47,310 nt of DNA from Streptomyces capoamus (GCF_014654935.1 NZ_BNBF01000001.1:131402-178711), one strand, 5' to 3'. Numbered from the stretch's first letter, positions 16,087 to 26,179 are shown. A program made the numbers and translations. Notes: generated by a model from the letters alone, not told the origin.

Positions 16087-17800
16087 GATCTCCCGCGCCG
16101 CCTACGCCGACCTGTTCGGCCCCACCACCGGCGACCGGATCCGGCTCGCCGACACCGACCTGCTCATCGAGATCGAGGAGGACCGCTCCGGCGGCCCCGG
16201 CAGCTCCGGCGACGAAGCGGTGTTCGGCGGCGGCAAGGTCATCCGGGAGTCCATGGGCCAGTCCCGCGCCACCCGCGCCGAGGGCACCCCGGACACCGTG
16301 ATCACCGGTGCCGTCGTCGTCGACCACTGGGGCGTCGTCAAGGCCGACGTCGGCATCCGTGACGGCCGGATCACCGCCCTCGGCAAGGCCGGCAACCCCG
16401 ACACCATGGACGGCGTCCACCCGGACCTCGTCATCGGCCCCGAGACCGAGGTCATCGCGGGCAACGGGCGCATCCTCACCGCCGGCGCCATCGACGCGCA
16501 CGTGCACTTCATCTGCCCGCAGGTCGCGGACGAGGCGCTGGCCTCCGGCATCACCACCCTGGTCGGCGGCGGCACCGGACCCGCCGAGGGCTCCAAGGCC
16601 ACCACCGTCACCCCCGGCCCCTGGCACCTGGCCCGGATGCTGGAGGCGATGGAGGCCTACCCGGTCAACGTCGGCCTCCTCGGCAAGGGCAACACCGTCA
16701 GCCACGAGGCGATGCTGTCCCAGATCCGCGGCGGCGCCGTCGGCCTGAAGCTGCACGAGGACTGGGGCTCCACGCCGGCCGTCATCGACGCGGCGCTGAC
16801 CGTCGCCGACCGCACCGGCATCCAGGTCGCCATCCACACCGACACCCTCAACGAGGCGGGCTTCGTCGGCGACACGCTCGCCGCGATCGCGGGCCGGGGC
16901 ATCCACTCGTACCACACCGAGGGCGCCGGCGGCGGCCACGCGCCCGACATCATGACGGTCGTCTCGCGGCCCAACGTGCTGCCCAGCTCCACCAATCCGA
17001 CCCGGCCCTTCACCGTCAACACGACCGAGGAACACCTCGACATGCTGATGGTGTGCCACCACCTCAACCCGGCCGTCCCCGAGGACCTCGCGTTCGCCGA
17101 GTCCCGCATCCGCCCGTCCACCATCGGCGCGGAGGACATCCTCCACGACCTCGGCGCGATCTCGATCATCTCCTCCGACTCCCAGGCCATGGGCCGCGTC
17201 GGCGAGGTCGTCCTGCGGACCTGGCAGACCGCGCACGTCATGAAGCGCCGGCGGGGCGCGCTGCCCGGCGACGGCCGCGCCGACAACCACCGGGTACGGC
17301 GGTATGTCGCCAAGTACACGATCAACCCGGCGCTCGCCCAGGGCCTCGCCGCCGAGATCGGCTCCGTCGAGACCGGCAAGCTCGCCGACCTGGTGCTGTG
17401 GGAGCCCGCGTTCTTCGGGGTCAAGCCGCTCCTCGTCATCAAGGGCGGGCAGATCGCGTACGCGCAGATGGGCGACGCCAACGCCTCCATCCCCACCCCG
17501 CAGCCGATCCTGCCCCGCCCGATGTACGGCGCGATCGGCCGGGCCCCCGCCGCCAACTCCGTCAACTTCGTGGCGCCCCTGGCGATCGAGGACGGGCTGC
17601 CGGAGCGGCTGGGCCTCGGCAAGCGGTTCGCGGCGATCGAGTCCACCCGCGCGGTCACCAAGGCCGATCTGCGGGAGAACGACGCCCTGCCGGACGTGCG
17701 GATCGACCCCGACAGCTTCGCCGTGCACATCGACGGCGAGCTGGTCGAGGCCACGCCCGCCGTCGAACTGCCCATGGCCCAGCGCTACTTCCTGTTCTGA
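16079..17800 (+). CDS. ureC: urease alpha subunit
   Basis: The 573-residue catalytic subunit. Nickel ligands are in place: HVHFICPQ (His141, His143), the carbamylated lysine in GLKLHEDWG (Lys224), [18 protein letters not shown] and, later, SSDSQAMGR with the metal Asp. The mobile-flap cysteine is in MVCHHLNP. Length and start [16 protein letters not shown] match the family. Expressed with ureB (8-nt overlap) and followed 10 nt later by ureF. Nothing unusual was seen. Confidence 0.98.
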   Translation: MPEISRAAYADLFGPTTGDRIRLADTDLLIEIEEDRSGGPGSSGDEAVFGGGKVIRESMGQSRATRAEGTPDTVITGAVVVDHWGVVKADVGIRDGRITALGKAGNPDTMDGVHPDLVIGPETEVIAGNGRILTAGAIDAHVHFICPQVADEALASGITTLVGGGTGPAEGSKATTVTPGPWHLARMLEAMEAYPVNVGLLGKGNTVSHEAMLSQIRGGAVGLKLHEDWGSTPAVIDAALTVADRTGIQVAIHTDTLNEAGFVGDTLAAIAGRGIHSYHTEGAGGGHAPDIMTVVSRPNVLPSSTNPTRPFTVNTTEEHLDMLMVCHHLNPAVPEDLAFAESRIRPSTIGAEDILHDLGAISIISSDSQAMGRVGEVVLRTWQTAHVMKRRRGALPGDGRADNHRVRRYVAKYTINPALAQGLAAEIGSVETGKLADLVLWEPAFFGVKPLLVIKGGQIAYAQMGDANASIPTPQPILPRPMYGAIGRAPAANSVNFVAPLAIEDGLPERLGLGKRFAAIESTRAVTKADLRENDALPDVRIDPDSFAVHIDGELVEATPAVELPMAQRYFLF

Positions 17801-17810
17801 GGGCGGTGCG

Positions 17811-18485
17811 ATGTCACGGGCAGCACTCCTCGTCCTGGCCGACGGCCGCTTCCCCGCCGGCGGGCACGCGCACTCGGGCGGGGCGGAGGCCGCCGTCAAG
17901 GCCGGGCGGATCACCGGCGCCGCGAGCCTGGAGGACTTCTGCCGGGGCCGGCTGCACACCGCCGGGCTGGTCGCGGCGGCCCTCGCGGCGGCGGCCGCGC
18001 TCGGCGCCGACCCCGCCGGACTGGACGCGGCGGCCGACGCCCGCACCCCGTCCCCGGCCCTGCGGGCCGCTGCCCGGCGCCTGGGCCGGCAGCTGCTGCG
18101 GGCCGCCCGGGCGACCTGGCCGTCGCCCGGACTCGACGCCGTGGCCCGGCAGTTCCCCAAGGGCGCCCACCAGCCCGTCGTGCTCGGCCTCGCCGCCCGG
18201 GCGGCCGGACTCGGACCCGGGGACGCGGCGCACTGCGCGGCGTACGAGAGCGTCAGCGGACCGGCGACGGCCACCGTGCGGCTGCTGAGCCTCGACCCGT
18301 TCGACGCGACCGGGGTCCTCGCCCGGCTGGCCCCCGAGCTGGACCGCGTCGCGGACAGCGCGGTGGAGGCGGCACGCAGGGTGGCCGACGAGGGCACCGA
18401 CGCACTGCCGGCGGCCTCGGCACCGCTGCTGGAGGTCATGGCCGAGGCCCACGCCGCCTGGCCCGTCCGGCTGTTCGCGTCCTGA
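17811..18485 (+). CDS. ureF: urease accessory protein UreF
   Basis: A 224-residue accessory protein that, with UreD and UreG, delivers nickel and acts as GTPase-control factor in apo-urease activation. Family features: LLVLADGRFPAGGHAHSGGAEAAV at the N-terminus, and GAHQPVVLGLAARAAGL in the middle. It is Ala-rich and slightly divergent in its C-terminal part (LLEVMAEAHAAWPVRLFAS), as usual in Streptomyces. ATG at 17811, just after the ureC stop, with GGGCGG as a modest ribosome site. Confidence 0.93.
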   Translation: MSRAALLVLADGRFPAGGHAHSGGAEAAVKAGRITGAASLEDFCRGRLHTAGLVAAALAAAAALGADPAGLDAAADARTPSPALRAAARRLGRQLLRAARATWPSPGLDAVARQFPKGAHQPVVLGLAARAAGLGPGDAAHCAAYESVSGPATATVRLLSLDPFDATGVLARLAPELDRVADSAVEAARRVADEGTDALPAASAPLLEVMAEAHAAWPVRLFAS

Positions 18486-18566
18486 TCCCGCCCGCCCTTT
18501 CGACCAACTCCCCCCACGGACAGTGGCCTTCCGCCGGCTGCGGGCCACTCGCACAAGGAGCCGTAC

Positions 18567-19244
18567 ATGCACCTGGACCACACCCACCCGGGCCCCGCCG
18601 CCGTCAGCGCGGACGCCCGTCGTCCCGACGGCAGCCGCCGCGCCCTGCGCATCGGGCTCGGCGGCCCCGTGGGCTCCGGCAAGACCGCCACCGTCGCCGC
18701 GCTCTGCCGGGCGCTGCGTGACGAGCTGTCCCTCGCGGTCGTCACCAACGACATCTACACCCGCGAGGATGCCGAGTTCCTGCTCCGGGAGGCCGTGCTG
18801 CCGCCCGAGCGGATCACCGCCGTCGAGACGGGCGCCTGCCCGCACACCGCGATCCGCGACGACATCTCCGCCAACCTCGAAGCCGTCGAGGACCTGGAGG
18901 ACGCGGTCGGCCCGCTGGACCTGATCCTCGTGGAGTCCGGCGGTGACAACCTCACCGCCACGTTCTCCAAGGGGCTCGTGGACGCCCAGGTCTTCGTCAT
19001 CGACGTGGCCGGCGGCGACGACATCCCGCGCAAGGGCGGCCCCGGTGTCACCACCGCCGACCTGCTCGTCGTCAACAAGACCGACCTCGCCCCGTACGTC
19101 GGCTCCGACCTGGCCCGGATGGCCGCCGACGCCAAGGCCCAGCGGGCCGAACTGCCCGTCGTCCTGCAGTCGTTGCGCGATGAGCGGGGGGTCGCGGACG
19201 TGGCCGCGTGGGTGCGCGGGCGGCTCGCCGCGTGGACGGCGTGA
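18567..19244 (+). CDS. ureG: urease accessory GTPase UreG
   Basis: A 225-residue SIMIBI GTPase that powers nickel insertion into urease. P-loop [14 protein letters not shown] at about residues 31-44, YTREDAEFL, the metal-binding Cys-Pro-His motif in [11 protein letters not shown], and the G4 motif [10 protein letters not shown]. The N-terminus ([10 protein letters not shown]) has three His in the first eight residues, a short His-containing extension like those that bind nickel in other UreG proteins. An 81-nt gap separates it from ureF; CAAGGAGCC supplies a ribosome site. Confidence 0.97.
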   Translation: MHLDHTHPGPAAVSADARRPDGSRRALRIGLGGPVGSGKTATVAALCRALRDELSLAVVTNDIYTREDAEFLLREAVLPPERITAVETGACPHTAIRDDISANLEAVEDLEDAVGPLDLILVESGGDNLTATFSKGLVDAQVFVIDVAGGDDIPRKGGPGVTTADLLVVNKTDLAPYVGSDLARMAADAKAQRAELPVVLQSLRDERGVADVAAWVRGRLAAWTA

Positions 19245-19999
19245 CCGTCACCGGGGTCCGCGGGCACGCCCGGATCGTCGCCCGCGCCGACGGCCGCGGC
19301 GGTACGGCGCTGCCCGTCCTGGACGGCGAGGGCCCGCTGGCGCCGCGGCGCACCCGGTCGACCGGCCCCGGGGCGAAGGTCATGGTCGTCGGCGCGATGA
19401 GCGGGCCGCTCGGCGGTGACCGCTTCACCCTGTCCGCCCGGCTGGAGGAGGGCGCCCGACTGCACGTCGGATCGGCCGCCGCCACCCTCGCCCTGCCGGG
19501 CCAGACCAAGGACGCGGCGCGCTACGACGTCCGCCTCGACGTCGCCGACGGGGCCGAACTGCACTGGCTGCCCGAGCAGCTGATCGCCGCCGAGGGCAGC
19601 GACCTGTACGTCACCACCCGGGCCGAACTCGCCGCCGGTGCCCGGCTCGTGCTGCGCGAGGAGCAGGTGCTGGGGCGGACCGGGGAGCAGCCAGGCCGGC
19701 TCACCAGCCGGCTGACCGTGCGGATCGCGGGCCGCACCGTGCTGGACCAGGAGCTGTCCTGCGGCCCCGGCGCGCCGGGCGGCTGGGACGGGCCGGCGGT
19801 ACTGGCGGGGTACCGTGCGGTGGGCCAACTCGTCGTCGTACGTCCCCGGTTCGCGCGGTCCCCGGTTCCGGCGCAGGTACTGGGGGAGGGCGCGGCCCTG
19901 GTTCCGCTGGCCGGTCCGGCGGTTCTGGTCAGCGCCGTCGCGCCGGACGCGCTGCGGCTGCGGCGGCTGCTGGACGAGGCGTCGGCCCGGCTGGACTGA
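19241..19999 (+). CDS. ureD: urease accessory protein UreD/UreH
   Basis: A 252-residue scaffold protein that binds apo-urease and recruits UreF/UreG. Recognisable segments: [20 protein letters not shown] at the start, [49 protein letters not shown] and LDEASARLD at the end. The frame is open to 19208 with in-frame GTG codons at 19208, 19232 and 19241. I chose 19241 because its GTGA overlaps the ureG stop, the usual coupling device; 19232 is nearly as good. Last gene of the urease operon. Confidence 0.93.
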   Translation: MTVTGVRGHARIVARADGRGGTALPVLDGEGPLAPRRTRSTGPGAKVMVVGAMSGPLGGDRFTLSARLEEGARLHVGSAAATLALPGQTKDAARYDVRLDVADGAELHWLPEQLIAAEGSDLYVTTRAELAAGARLVLREEQVLGRTGEQPGRLTSRLTVRIAGRTVLDQELSCGPGAPGGWDGPAVLAGYRAVGQLVVVRPRFARSPVPAQVLGEGAALVPLAGPAVLVSAVAPDALRLRRLLDEASARLD

Positions 20000-20140
20000 G
20001 CCGGGACCGGCGGTCCGCGGCACGAACATGATCGTCCGGTTATCGGATTGGTAAAGATGCCCGGCAAACCCTGTTCCCCGCGACCCCGCAGCCGAGAGGA
20101 TCCCCGCCTGACCACTCACAGCGAGACGCGGAGGGCCCAC

Positions 20141-21736
20141 TTGAGGGAGAACAGACCGAAGAGCCGCCTCCTGGCACTCGGTTCCGCCGGCGCACTCGTC
20201 ACCGCCACCCTGATCGCCGGCGTCGTGTCGGCGCCCACGGCCGGTGCCGTCGGCCGGACCGCGCCGGACCGGGAGGCCAAGGGCGCGCAGACAGCCGCCG
20301 CCCGCGCCGCCAAGGCCGGCGTCAAGTGGCAGGACTGCCCGGCCGACTGGGGGCTGGAGAAGCCCATCCAGTGCGGCTGGGTCAGCGTGCCGCTCGACTA
20401 CGCGCACCCCAACGGCAAGCAGATCAAGCTGGCCGTGGACCGCATCGGCAACACCGGTACCAAGAAGGAGCGCCAGGGCGCGCTCGTCTACAACCCGGGC
20501 GGTCCCGGTGGCTCCGGCCTGCGCTTCCCGCGCCGGGTCACCACCAAGAACCCCATCTGGGCGAACGTCTCCAAGGCGTACGACTTCGTCGGCTTCGACC
20601 CGCGCGGCGTCGGCCACTCGGCGCCCATCTCCTGCATCGACCCGCAGGAGTTCGTCAAGGCGCCCAAGATGGACCCGGTGCCCGACAGCCGTGCCGACAA
20701 GACCGCGCAGCGCAAGCTGGCCCGCGCCTACGCGGACGGCTGCGCCAAGCGCAGCGGCGCGATGCTGCCGCACATGACCACGCCGAACACCGCCCGCGAC
20801 CTGGACGTCATCCGCGCCGCACTGGGCGAGAAGAAGCTCAACTACCTCGGCGTGTCCTACGGCACCTACCTGGGCGCCGTCTACGGCACCCTCTTCCCGG
20901 GCCACCTGCGCCGCATGATCGTGGACAGCGTGGTCAACCCGAAGCGGGAGAAGATCTGGTACCAGGCCAACCTGGACCAGGACGTCGCCTTCGAGGGCCG
21001 CTGGAAGGACTGGCAGGACTGGGTCGCCGCCAACGACGCGGCCTTCCACCTCGGCACCACCCGCGCCGCCGTCCAGGCCAAGTGGCTCGAACTGCGGGCC
21101 ACCGCGAAGAAGCACCCGATCGGCGGGGTCGTCGGTCCGGCCGAACTGATCTCCTTCTTCCAGAGCGCGCCGTACTACGACTCCTCGTGGGTGCCGGTCG
21201 CCACCGCGTTCAGCAAGTACTTCGCCGGTGACTCCCAGGCGCTGGTCGACGCGGCCGCCCCGGACCTGTCGGACACGGCGGGCAACATCGCGGCCGAGAA
21301 CAGCAACGCCGTCTACACGGCCGTCGAGTGCGCCGACGCCAAGTGGCCCACCAGCTGGTCGAAGTGGGACCGGGACAACACCCGGCTCAACAAGGACTAC
21401 CCGTTCCTGACCTGGGCCAACGCCTGGATGAACCTGCCGTGCGCCACGTGGTCGGCCAAGCAGCGCACCCCGATCGACGTCACCACCCACAAGGGCCTGC
21501 CGAAGGTCCTGATCGTGCAGTCCACCCGTGACGCCGCCACCCCGTACGACGGCGCCGTCGCCCTGCACAAGCGCTTCAAGGGCTCCCGCCTGATCACCGA
21601 GAAGGACGCGGGCTCCCACGGCGTGACCGGCCTGGTCAACCCCTGCATCAACCAGCGCGTCGACGCCTACCTGCTCGACGGCACGCTGGACGGCAAGGAC
21701 GTGACCTGCGCCCCGCACGCCACGCCCAAGCCGTAA
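20141..21736 (+). CDS. tap: secreted tripeptidyl aminopeptidase, alpha/beta-hydrolase (Tap type)
   Basis: A 531-residue exported serine peptidase. N-terminal signal peptide: basic RENRPKSR, then LLALGSAGALVTATLIAGVV and an Ala-x-Ala-like cleavage region (TAGA) near residue 35. The alpha/beta-hydrolase body has VYNPGGPGGSG (oxyanion region), nucleophile Ser in LGVSYGTYLG, Asp in STRDAATPYDG and His in AGSHGVTG. Both length and sequence fit the S. lividans Tap enzyme that removes tripeptides from proteins. I prefer the TTG at 20141, preceded by GCGGAGGGCCCAC, to the longer reading from 20048, which would bury the signal peptide. Confidence 0.93.
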   Translation: MRENRPKSRLLALGSAGALVTATLIAGVVSAPTAGAVGRTAPDREAKGAQTAAARAAKAGVKWQDCPADWGLEKPIQCGWVSVPLDYAHPNGKQIKLAVDRIGNTGTKKERQGALVYNPGGPGGSGLRFPRRVTTKNPIWANVSKAYDFVGFDPRGVGHSAPISCIDPQEFVKAPKMDPVPDSRADKTAQRKLARAYADGCAKRSGAMLPHMTTPNTARDLDVIRAALGEKKLNYLGVSYGTYLGAVYGTLFPGHLRRMIVDSVVNPKREKIWYQANLDQDVAFEGRWKDWQDWVAANDAAFHLGTTRAAVQAKWLELRATAKKHPIGGVVGPAELISFFQSAPYYDSSWVPVATAFSKYFAGDSQALVDAAAPDLSDTAGNIAAENSNAVYTAVECADAKWPTSWSKWDRDNTRLNKDYPFLTWANAWMNLPCATWSAKQRTPIDVTTHKGLPKVLIVQSTRDAATPYDGAVALHKRFKGSRLITEKDAGSHGVTGLVNPCINQRVDAYLLDGTLDGKDVTCAPHATPKP

Positions 21737-21754
21737 CGCCGCCGGAACGGTGAC

Positions 21755-21786
21755 GAGGGGCGGCCGGAGTCTTCCGGCCGCCCCTC
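21755..21786. terminator. bidirectional hairpin terminator
   Basis: Perfect 14-bp inverted repeat (GAGGGGCGGCCGGA, GTCT loop, TCCGGCCGCCCCTC) in the 63-nt gap between the converging tap and plsC genes. It serves both strands. Confidence 0.88.
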
Positions 21787-21799
21787 CGCCGTGCGGAGG

Positions 21800-22522
21800 T
21801 CAGGCCAGCGGCGCGCGCGGGAGCCCGCGCCCCGGCTTCCGCTGCGCGGTCTGCCGCTCCTTGACGACGGCCGCGTACTCGTCGACGTACTCCTGCCCGG
21901 ACAGCGCCAGGATGGCGTAGATGATCTCGTCGGTGACCGCCCGCAGGACGGCCTTCTCGTTCTCCAGGCCGGCGTAGCGGGAGAAGTCGAGGGGCTCGCC
22001 GAAGCGGATGGTCACCGGACGGATCCGGGGCACGAGCCGGCCGGGCGGCTGCGCCTCGAACGTGCCGATCATCGCGCAGGGCACCACCGGCACGCCCGCC
22101 CTGAGGGCCATCACGGCGACCCCGACCTTGCCCTTGTACAGCCTGCCGTCGTGCGAACGGGTGCCCTCCGGGTAGATGCCGAGCAGCTCACCCTTGCGCA
22201 GCACCCCCAATCCCTCGCGGATCGCGGCCTGCCCCGCCTCCTTGCCCGAGCGGTCCACCGGAATCTGCCCGGCGCTGCGGAAGAAGGAAGCGGTGAGCCG
22301 GCCCTTCACCCCGGACCCGGTGAAGTATTCCGCCTTCGCGAGGAAGGTGATGCGGCGCTTCAGTATCGCCGGCATCAGGAAGTGGTCGGAGAAGGACAGG
22401 TGGTTCCCGGCGACGATCGCCGGCCCCGACGCGGGCACGTGCTCCAGGCCTTCGATCCGCGGACGGAAGACCAGTCTGAGCACCGGTCCCAGGAACACGT
22501 ACTTGAGCAGGTAGTAGAACAC
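21800..22522 (-). CDS. 1-acyl-sn-glycerol-3-phosphate acyltransferase (PlsC-like)
   Basis: A 240-residue membrane-associated acyltransferase of phospholipid synthesis, transferring an acyl chain to lysophosphatidate or a similar acceptor. Catalytic HX4D motif is GNHLSFSDH (about residues 39-47), block II ITFLAKAEYF, block III IYPEGTRS and block IV VPCAMIG. The N-terminus (GTG)FYYLLKYVFLGPVLRLVF is a short membrane-binding helix. The GTG start at 22520-22522 has AGAGGAGCGAGCC upstream. Streptomyces genomes carry several such genes, so the acceptor is uncertain. Confidence 0.92.
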   Translation of the reverse strand: MFYYLLKYVFLGPVLRLVFRPRIEGLEHVPASGPAIVAGNHLSFSDHFLMPAILKRRITFLAKAEYFTGSGVKGRLTASFFRSAGQIPVDRSGKEAGQAAIREGLGVLRKGELLGIYPEGTRSHDGRLYKGKVGVAVMALRAGVPVVPCAMIGTFEAQPPGRLVPRIRPVTIRFGEPLDFSRYAGLENEKAVLRAVTDEIIYAILALSGQEYVDEYAAVVKERQTAQRKPGRGLPRAPLA

Positions 22523-22633
22523 GGCTCGCTCCTCTTCTCACCGGCTCCTTCCGGAGAACCGTAGCCATGTTCGGCCGGTCCCATGCCGATCCGTCCCCGA
22601 TGCGACGAGCGGGAGACCACCGGATCGACGGGA

Positions 22634-23473
22634 TCATCCCGGTGAGTCCGCCGCGGCACGGTAGCGGGGAGCCAGGGTGACACCGGAACCATCGCGCAGG
22701 GCCGACTCCGCGTCCGCCAGTCGCGCCGCGGCCGCGGACTCGGCCAGCCCGGGCACGCAGAACACCTCCCCGGCGGCCAGGGCGGCGAGGGAGGCCGTGA
22801 CCACGTCGGCAGCGGGCATCCCGCCGTCGTCGTGGACCCGTGCCTCCCCGGGCACCGGAACCCGGCCGGTGCCGAGGTGGAACTCGGTGGCGGTGAGTCC
22901 CGGGCAGACGACCTGGACGCGCACGGAAGTCCCCGCCAGCTCCGCCGCGAGGGTCCTGGTGAACGTCACGACGTAGCCCTTGGTGCCCCCGTAGACGGCC
23001 CGGTACGGAAGGGGATCGGGCGGCAGGTCACCGGCGAACGCCAGCAGCGAGGCGACGTTGACGACCGCTCCCCGGCCGCGCGCCAGCATCCCCGGGACCG
23101 CCATCCGGGTCAGCACCGTCGGCGCGACCACGTTCACGTCGATCACCCGGGTGAGCAGGGCCGGGTCCGCCTCGTGGAAGGGCCCGTACCCGTTGACTCC
23201 GGCGTTGTTCACCAGCAGGCCCACGTCGTCGGCGGCGACCCTGTCCGCGACCCGGGCGAGGTCCGGGGGCCGCGCGAGGTCGGCCACGATCGTCTCCACC
23301 CCCACGCCCGCCTCCTCGCGCAGCCGCCGGGCCAGGGCGTCCAGCCGCTCGGCGCGCCGGGCGACCAGCACCAGGTCCCTGCCGCGCCCGGCGAGCCGCA
23401 GGGCGTACTCGGTGCCGATGCCCGACGACGCCCCGGTCACCACGGCCGTACCGGCTGCCTCGTCGCGTCCCAT
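22634..23473 (-). CDS. short-chain dehydrogenase/reductase
   Basis: A 279-residue classical SDR. Cofactor motif TGASSGIG at about residues 14-21, basic residues in VARRAERLD after beta-2 suggesting NADP(H), NNAGVNGYG, the catalytic Ser in VASLLAF and Tyr/Lys in YGGTKGY. The C-terminal part (VTASLAALAAGEVFCVPGL) resembles the SDR group annotated as SDR family oxidoreductases near lipid genes. Substrate unknown. Same strand as plsC and 111 nt upstream of it. Confidence 0.9.
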   Translation of the reverse strand: MGRDEAAGTAVVTGASSGIGTEYALRLAGRGRDLVLVARRAERLDALARRLREEAGVGVETIVADLARPPDLARVADRVAADDVGLLVNNAGVNGYGPFHEADPALLTRVIDVNVVAPTVLTRMAVPGMLARGRGAVVNVASLLAFAGDLPPDPLPYRAVYGGTKGYVVTFTRTLAAELAGTSVRVQVVCPGLTATEFHLGTGRVPVPGEARVHDDGGMPAADVVTASLAALAAGEVFCVPGLAESAAAARLADAESALRDGSGVTLAPRYRAAADSPG

Positions 23474-23557
23474 GCGCGGTCCCTTCCTTTCCTGCTCCCG
23501 TCCTTTCCTGCTCCCGCCGCATCACGGCGGCCCGCCTCCGGCGAGTGCACGCGAGGC

Positions 23558-23737
23558 TCAGGGGTGATCGGGCTGCTGTGCCGGAGGCACTCCGCCGCCC
23601 TTGGCGCCCTTGTCCGTGCCGTGCGGGTGACCGCCGGCACCGCCGTCCCCCTCGGCCGCCTTCGTCCGGCGGCTGTCCTCGGGGGTGGCCGCACCCTTGT
23701 CGTTGCGCCGCAGTTCGGGCTGCTGGGGATTGGGCAT
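23558..23737 (-). CDS. small hydrophilic protein of unknown function
   Basis: A 59-residue, highly charged protein: MPNPQQPELRRNDKGAATPE..., then a Gly/Lys/His-rich end (GGHPHGTDKGAKGGG, ending PDHP). It is too polar to fold in the usual way and is probably disordered. Start at 23735-23737 is preceded by GAGGAGG at 8-9 nt, a strong reason to call it real. I recall similar short proteins in other Streptomyces but no function. 84 nt upstream of the SDR on the same strand. Confidence 0.72.
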   Translation of the reverse strand: MPNPQQPELRRNDKGAATPEDSRRTKAAEGDGGAGGHPHGTDKGAKGGGVPPAQQPDHP

Positions 23738-23855
23738 ACGCCGGACCTCCTCGTGCTGCGTGGTGGTGCTTGCTCCGGGCGGCGTCCCGGTTCCCAGGCG
23801 GCCCGGGCTCACGCATGGCGCCCGCCCGCAGCCGGTCCCGCGCTCCCACGGACGG

Positions 23856-25133
23856 TCAGCGGTTGAACAGCAGCCGCGGTACCGCGTTGCGGGCGAGCGC
23901 GTGGGCCTGCTCGGGCCACCAGGTGCCGGCGGGCGGGTCGACGACGCCGTACTCGGGATCGATCGTGCCACCGGTGTTGCGCGTGCAGCTGCCGTCGGAC
24001 TCCCCGGGGACCTTGATCCAGAGATAGGCGTCGACGAGCGGGACGCCGGTGTCGGCCGTGGGACGCGGACCGAGACCACGGCCGGGCGCGTTGCACCAGG
24101 CCTCCGGGTCCCCGCTGTACTTGCCCGGCTCCGGGGTCCAGGCGCCGCGGCCGTTGCGACTGGTGTCGATCACGAAGTGACGCAGGTCGCCGGCCGGCGG
24201 GGTGCCCGTGTTCTGGTCGTACCAGGCGTCGGTCCACCGCCAGGTCGAGGGGTCCGCGGAGGAGACGCTGTCGCCGGGGGAGCCGTCGTTGGGGGCGGCG
24301 GACGAGTAGTACTGACTGGCGCACCAGTCGGTGTGCCCGCGTGCCTGCTCGGGGCCGTCGGTGGCGAACCACATGCACTTCGCTATCCACGTGCCGTAGC
24401 GGGCGTTGTGCTCGGTCGGATGGTTGTTGGACACGTTCAGGGCGAAGCCGTCGCCGGCGCGGACCCCGGCGTCCAGCAGCCGCTGCGCGATGTCGCCGAC
24501 GGACCGCCACTGCACGTTGCCCGCGTCCAGGTACACGGCGGTGTGCGGCCGGGCCTTGAGCGTCCGGACGGCGTAGGCGAGGTCCGCGAGGCGGGCGGCC
24601 GTGAGCGTGCCGGTCGGGTCGGTGGCCGGCCCGCAGTCCTTGGGGAGGAGGGCCAGGCCGTCGGGTTCCACGACGACCGCCGCCCTGCTGTCGCCGATGC
24701 CGGCGGCCACGGCGTCGATCCACTTCCGGTAGGCGGCGGAGGATTCGGCTCCGCCGCTGGAGTACTGCGTGCAGTCCCGGCCCGGGATGTCGTAGGCGAC
24801 CAGGACGGGCGTGCGGTGGACGGCCCGGGCCCGGCGGACGAGACGATTCGCCTTGGCCCGCGTCTGGTCGGGCGTGCCGTCGGTGAACCACTCGGCCTGC
24901 GGCCAGCTCGCGAGCCTGGCCATGTTCGCGGCGTCGTCCAGGTCGCCGTTCCGCAGGTCCGCCAGAGCCTGCTGCGCGGCCTTGCCGTGCGGGTCCACGT
25001 AGAACTTCGTGGCCGGGGTGATCGCGTCCCGCGGTGCCGGCGCGGCCTGCGCCTGCGTCGCGGCGAGGGTGGCACAGGCGGTGAGCGCCGCGATGACGGC
25101 AGCCGTCCGGTGCCACGGTCCGCGTGCTTTCAT
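23856..25133 (-). CDS. secreted glycoside hydrolase family 6 cellulase
   Basis: A 425-residue GH6 beta-1,4-glucanase or cellobiohydrolase. Signal peptide MKARGPWHRTAAVIAALTAC.. with cleavage near AQA-APAP. GH6 blocks: FYVDPHGKAAQQ, VLVAYDIPGRDCTQYSSGG, the proton-donor region VVVEPDGLALL, YLDAGNVQW, NVSNNHPTEHNARYG, VIDTSRNGRGAW, and LWIKVPGESDGSC near the C-terminus. No carbohydrate-binding module. The ATG at 25131-25133 has GAGGAG upstream; a longer reading to 25202 would add a Pro/Arg-rich lead before the signal peptide. It is 82 nt downstream of a related but frameshifted GH6 gene and probably shares its promoter. Confidence 0.93.
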   Translation of the reverse strand: MKARGPWHRTAAVIAALTACATLAATQAQAAPAPRDAITPATKFYVDPHGKAAQQALADLRNGDLDDAANMARLASWPQAEWFTDGTPDQTRAKANRLVRRARAVHRTPVLVAYDIPGRDCTQYSSGGAESSAAYRKWIDAVAAGIGDSRAAVVVEPDGLALLPKDCGPATDPTGTLTAARLADLAYAVRTLKARPHTAVYLDAGNVQWRSVGDIAQRLLDAGVRAGDGFALNVSNNHPTEHNARYGTWIAKCMWFATDGPEQARGHTDWCASQYYSSAAPNDGSPGDSVSSADPSTWRWTDAWYDQNTGTPPAGDLRHFVIDTSRNGRGAWTPEPGKYSGDPEAWCNAPGRGLGPRPTADTGVPLVDAYLWIKVPGESDGSCTRNTGGTIDPEYGVVDPPAGTWWPEQAHALARNAVPRLLFNR

Positions 25134-25197
25134 TGCTGCTCCTCGTGGAGGGGGAGAGGGGAAGGGGAGCGGTCGCCGCCCGGCGTACCGGGTCACG

Positions 25198-25215
25198 GCC
25201 ACCGGAGCCGGTGGC
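25198..25215 (-). terminator. hairpin between the two GH6 genes
   Basis: GCCACCGG - AG - CCGGTGGC lies immediately after the stop codon of the upstream GH6 gene on the minus strand. The 8-bp arms with a minimal loop could attenuate read-through or stabilise the upstream message; there is no T-run, so it may be only a partial terminator. Confidence 0.45.
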
Positions 25216-26179
25216 TCAGTAGCCGTAGATCATCTTGTAGGCCACCTCGGGGAGGAACTGTCCGGCCGAGGAGCCGGCCCCGGCGCCGCAGTTGCCGTCC
25301 GACTCGCCCGGGGTCTTGATCCACAGGAGCATCTCGGCGCCTCCGCCCAGCCGGGTGGGGGTACCGATGCGGCGACCGGAGGGGTTGCACCACTGCCCGT
25401 TCGAGCCGTTGCCGTTGCGGCTGGTGTCCACGACGAACGGCTTGGTGTAGCCGTAGCGGGCCTTCAGTTCGCTGTTGACGGCATTGCCGTAGGCGGTGTT
25501 CTCGGCGGTGGTGAAGTAGTTCGAGACGTTGAGCGAGAAGCCGTGGGCCTGGCGGAGGCCGGCGTCGTGGAGGCGCTGGGCCATGGTCGCGGCACCGGCC
25601 CAGCCCGGGTTGCCGGCGTCCAGGTAGACCCAGGTGTTGGGCGCCTGACGGCTGAACTGGGTGAGGGCCCCGGTGAGCATGCCCTGGCGTTCGGTGATCT
25701 GGGCCTGTGTCATGCAGCCGTAGTCCCCGAGGGAGTCCGGTTCGAGGACGACGACGGCGGGGCGGCCCGCGATCCCGCCGGCGAACTGGGCGATCCAGGT
25801 GGCGTAGGCGGACGCCGAGGCGGCGCCGCCGGCGGAGTGTCCGCCGCAGTAGTCCCGGTTGTAGATGTTGTAGGCGACGAGGACGGGCAGTTTGTCCCTG
25901 GCGTCGGCGGCTCCCGCGTACGCCCCCGTGGCGCTGCCGATGCTGCCGCTCCAGGAGCCGCCAGCGGGCCATGGGGGTACGGGCGATGGAGGCGGCGATC
26001 GAGGGCGCGCGGCCGTCGCCGGGGTTGGCGGCCACCCACCGCTGTGCGCTGGAGTCGGGGTCCACGTAGAAGCCGTTGGTCAGGGTGGTCGGGTCGGCGG
26101 CGTGCGCGGACGGCGCGGCGGCGAGTGCCAGCGGCAGGGCGGACAACGCCGCCGCGAGGACGCGGAGTCTGCGGCCCAT
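25216..26179 (-). pseudogene. GH6 cellulase gene with a frameshift
   Basis: The signal peptide and N-terminus (MGRRLRVLAAALSALPLALA, AADPTTLTNGFYVDPDS, then RTPMARW) are in one frame. The rest (GSWSGSIGSATGAYAGAADA, LPVLVAYNIYNRDYCGG, VVLEPDSLGDYGC, YLDAGNPGW, VDTSRNGNGSN, LLWIKTPGESDGNC) is in another. The switch is at about 25957-25963, just after MARW. The span is 964 nt, i.e. 3n+1, so one base is extra or two are missing; TGGCGGCTC in place of TGG-CNN-GGC-TCC points to a 2-nt loss. Everything after the shift is intact and conserved, so this is a very recent mutation or a sequencing error. Restored, it is a 320-residue single-domain GH6 enzyme. Confidence 0.88.

Noticed and set aside
15854..21718. 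Very long minus-strand frames opposite urease and tap
   Set aside because: They mirror well-identified plus-strand genes codon for codon, show repetitive Gly/Arg/Ala composition and no ribosome sites.
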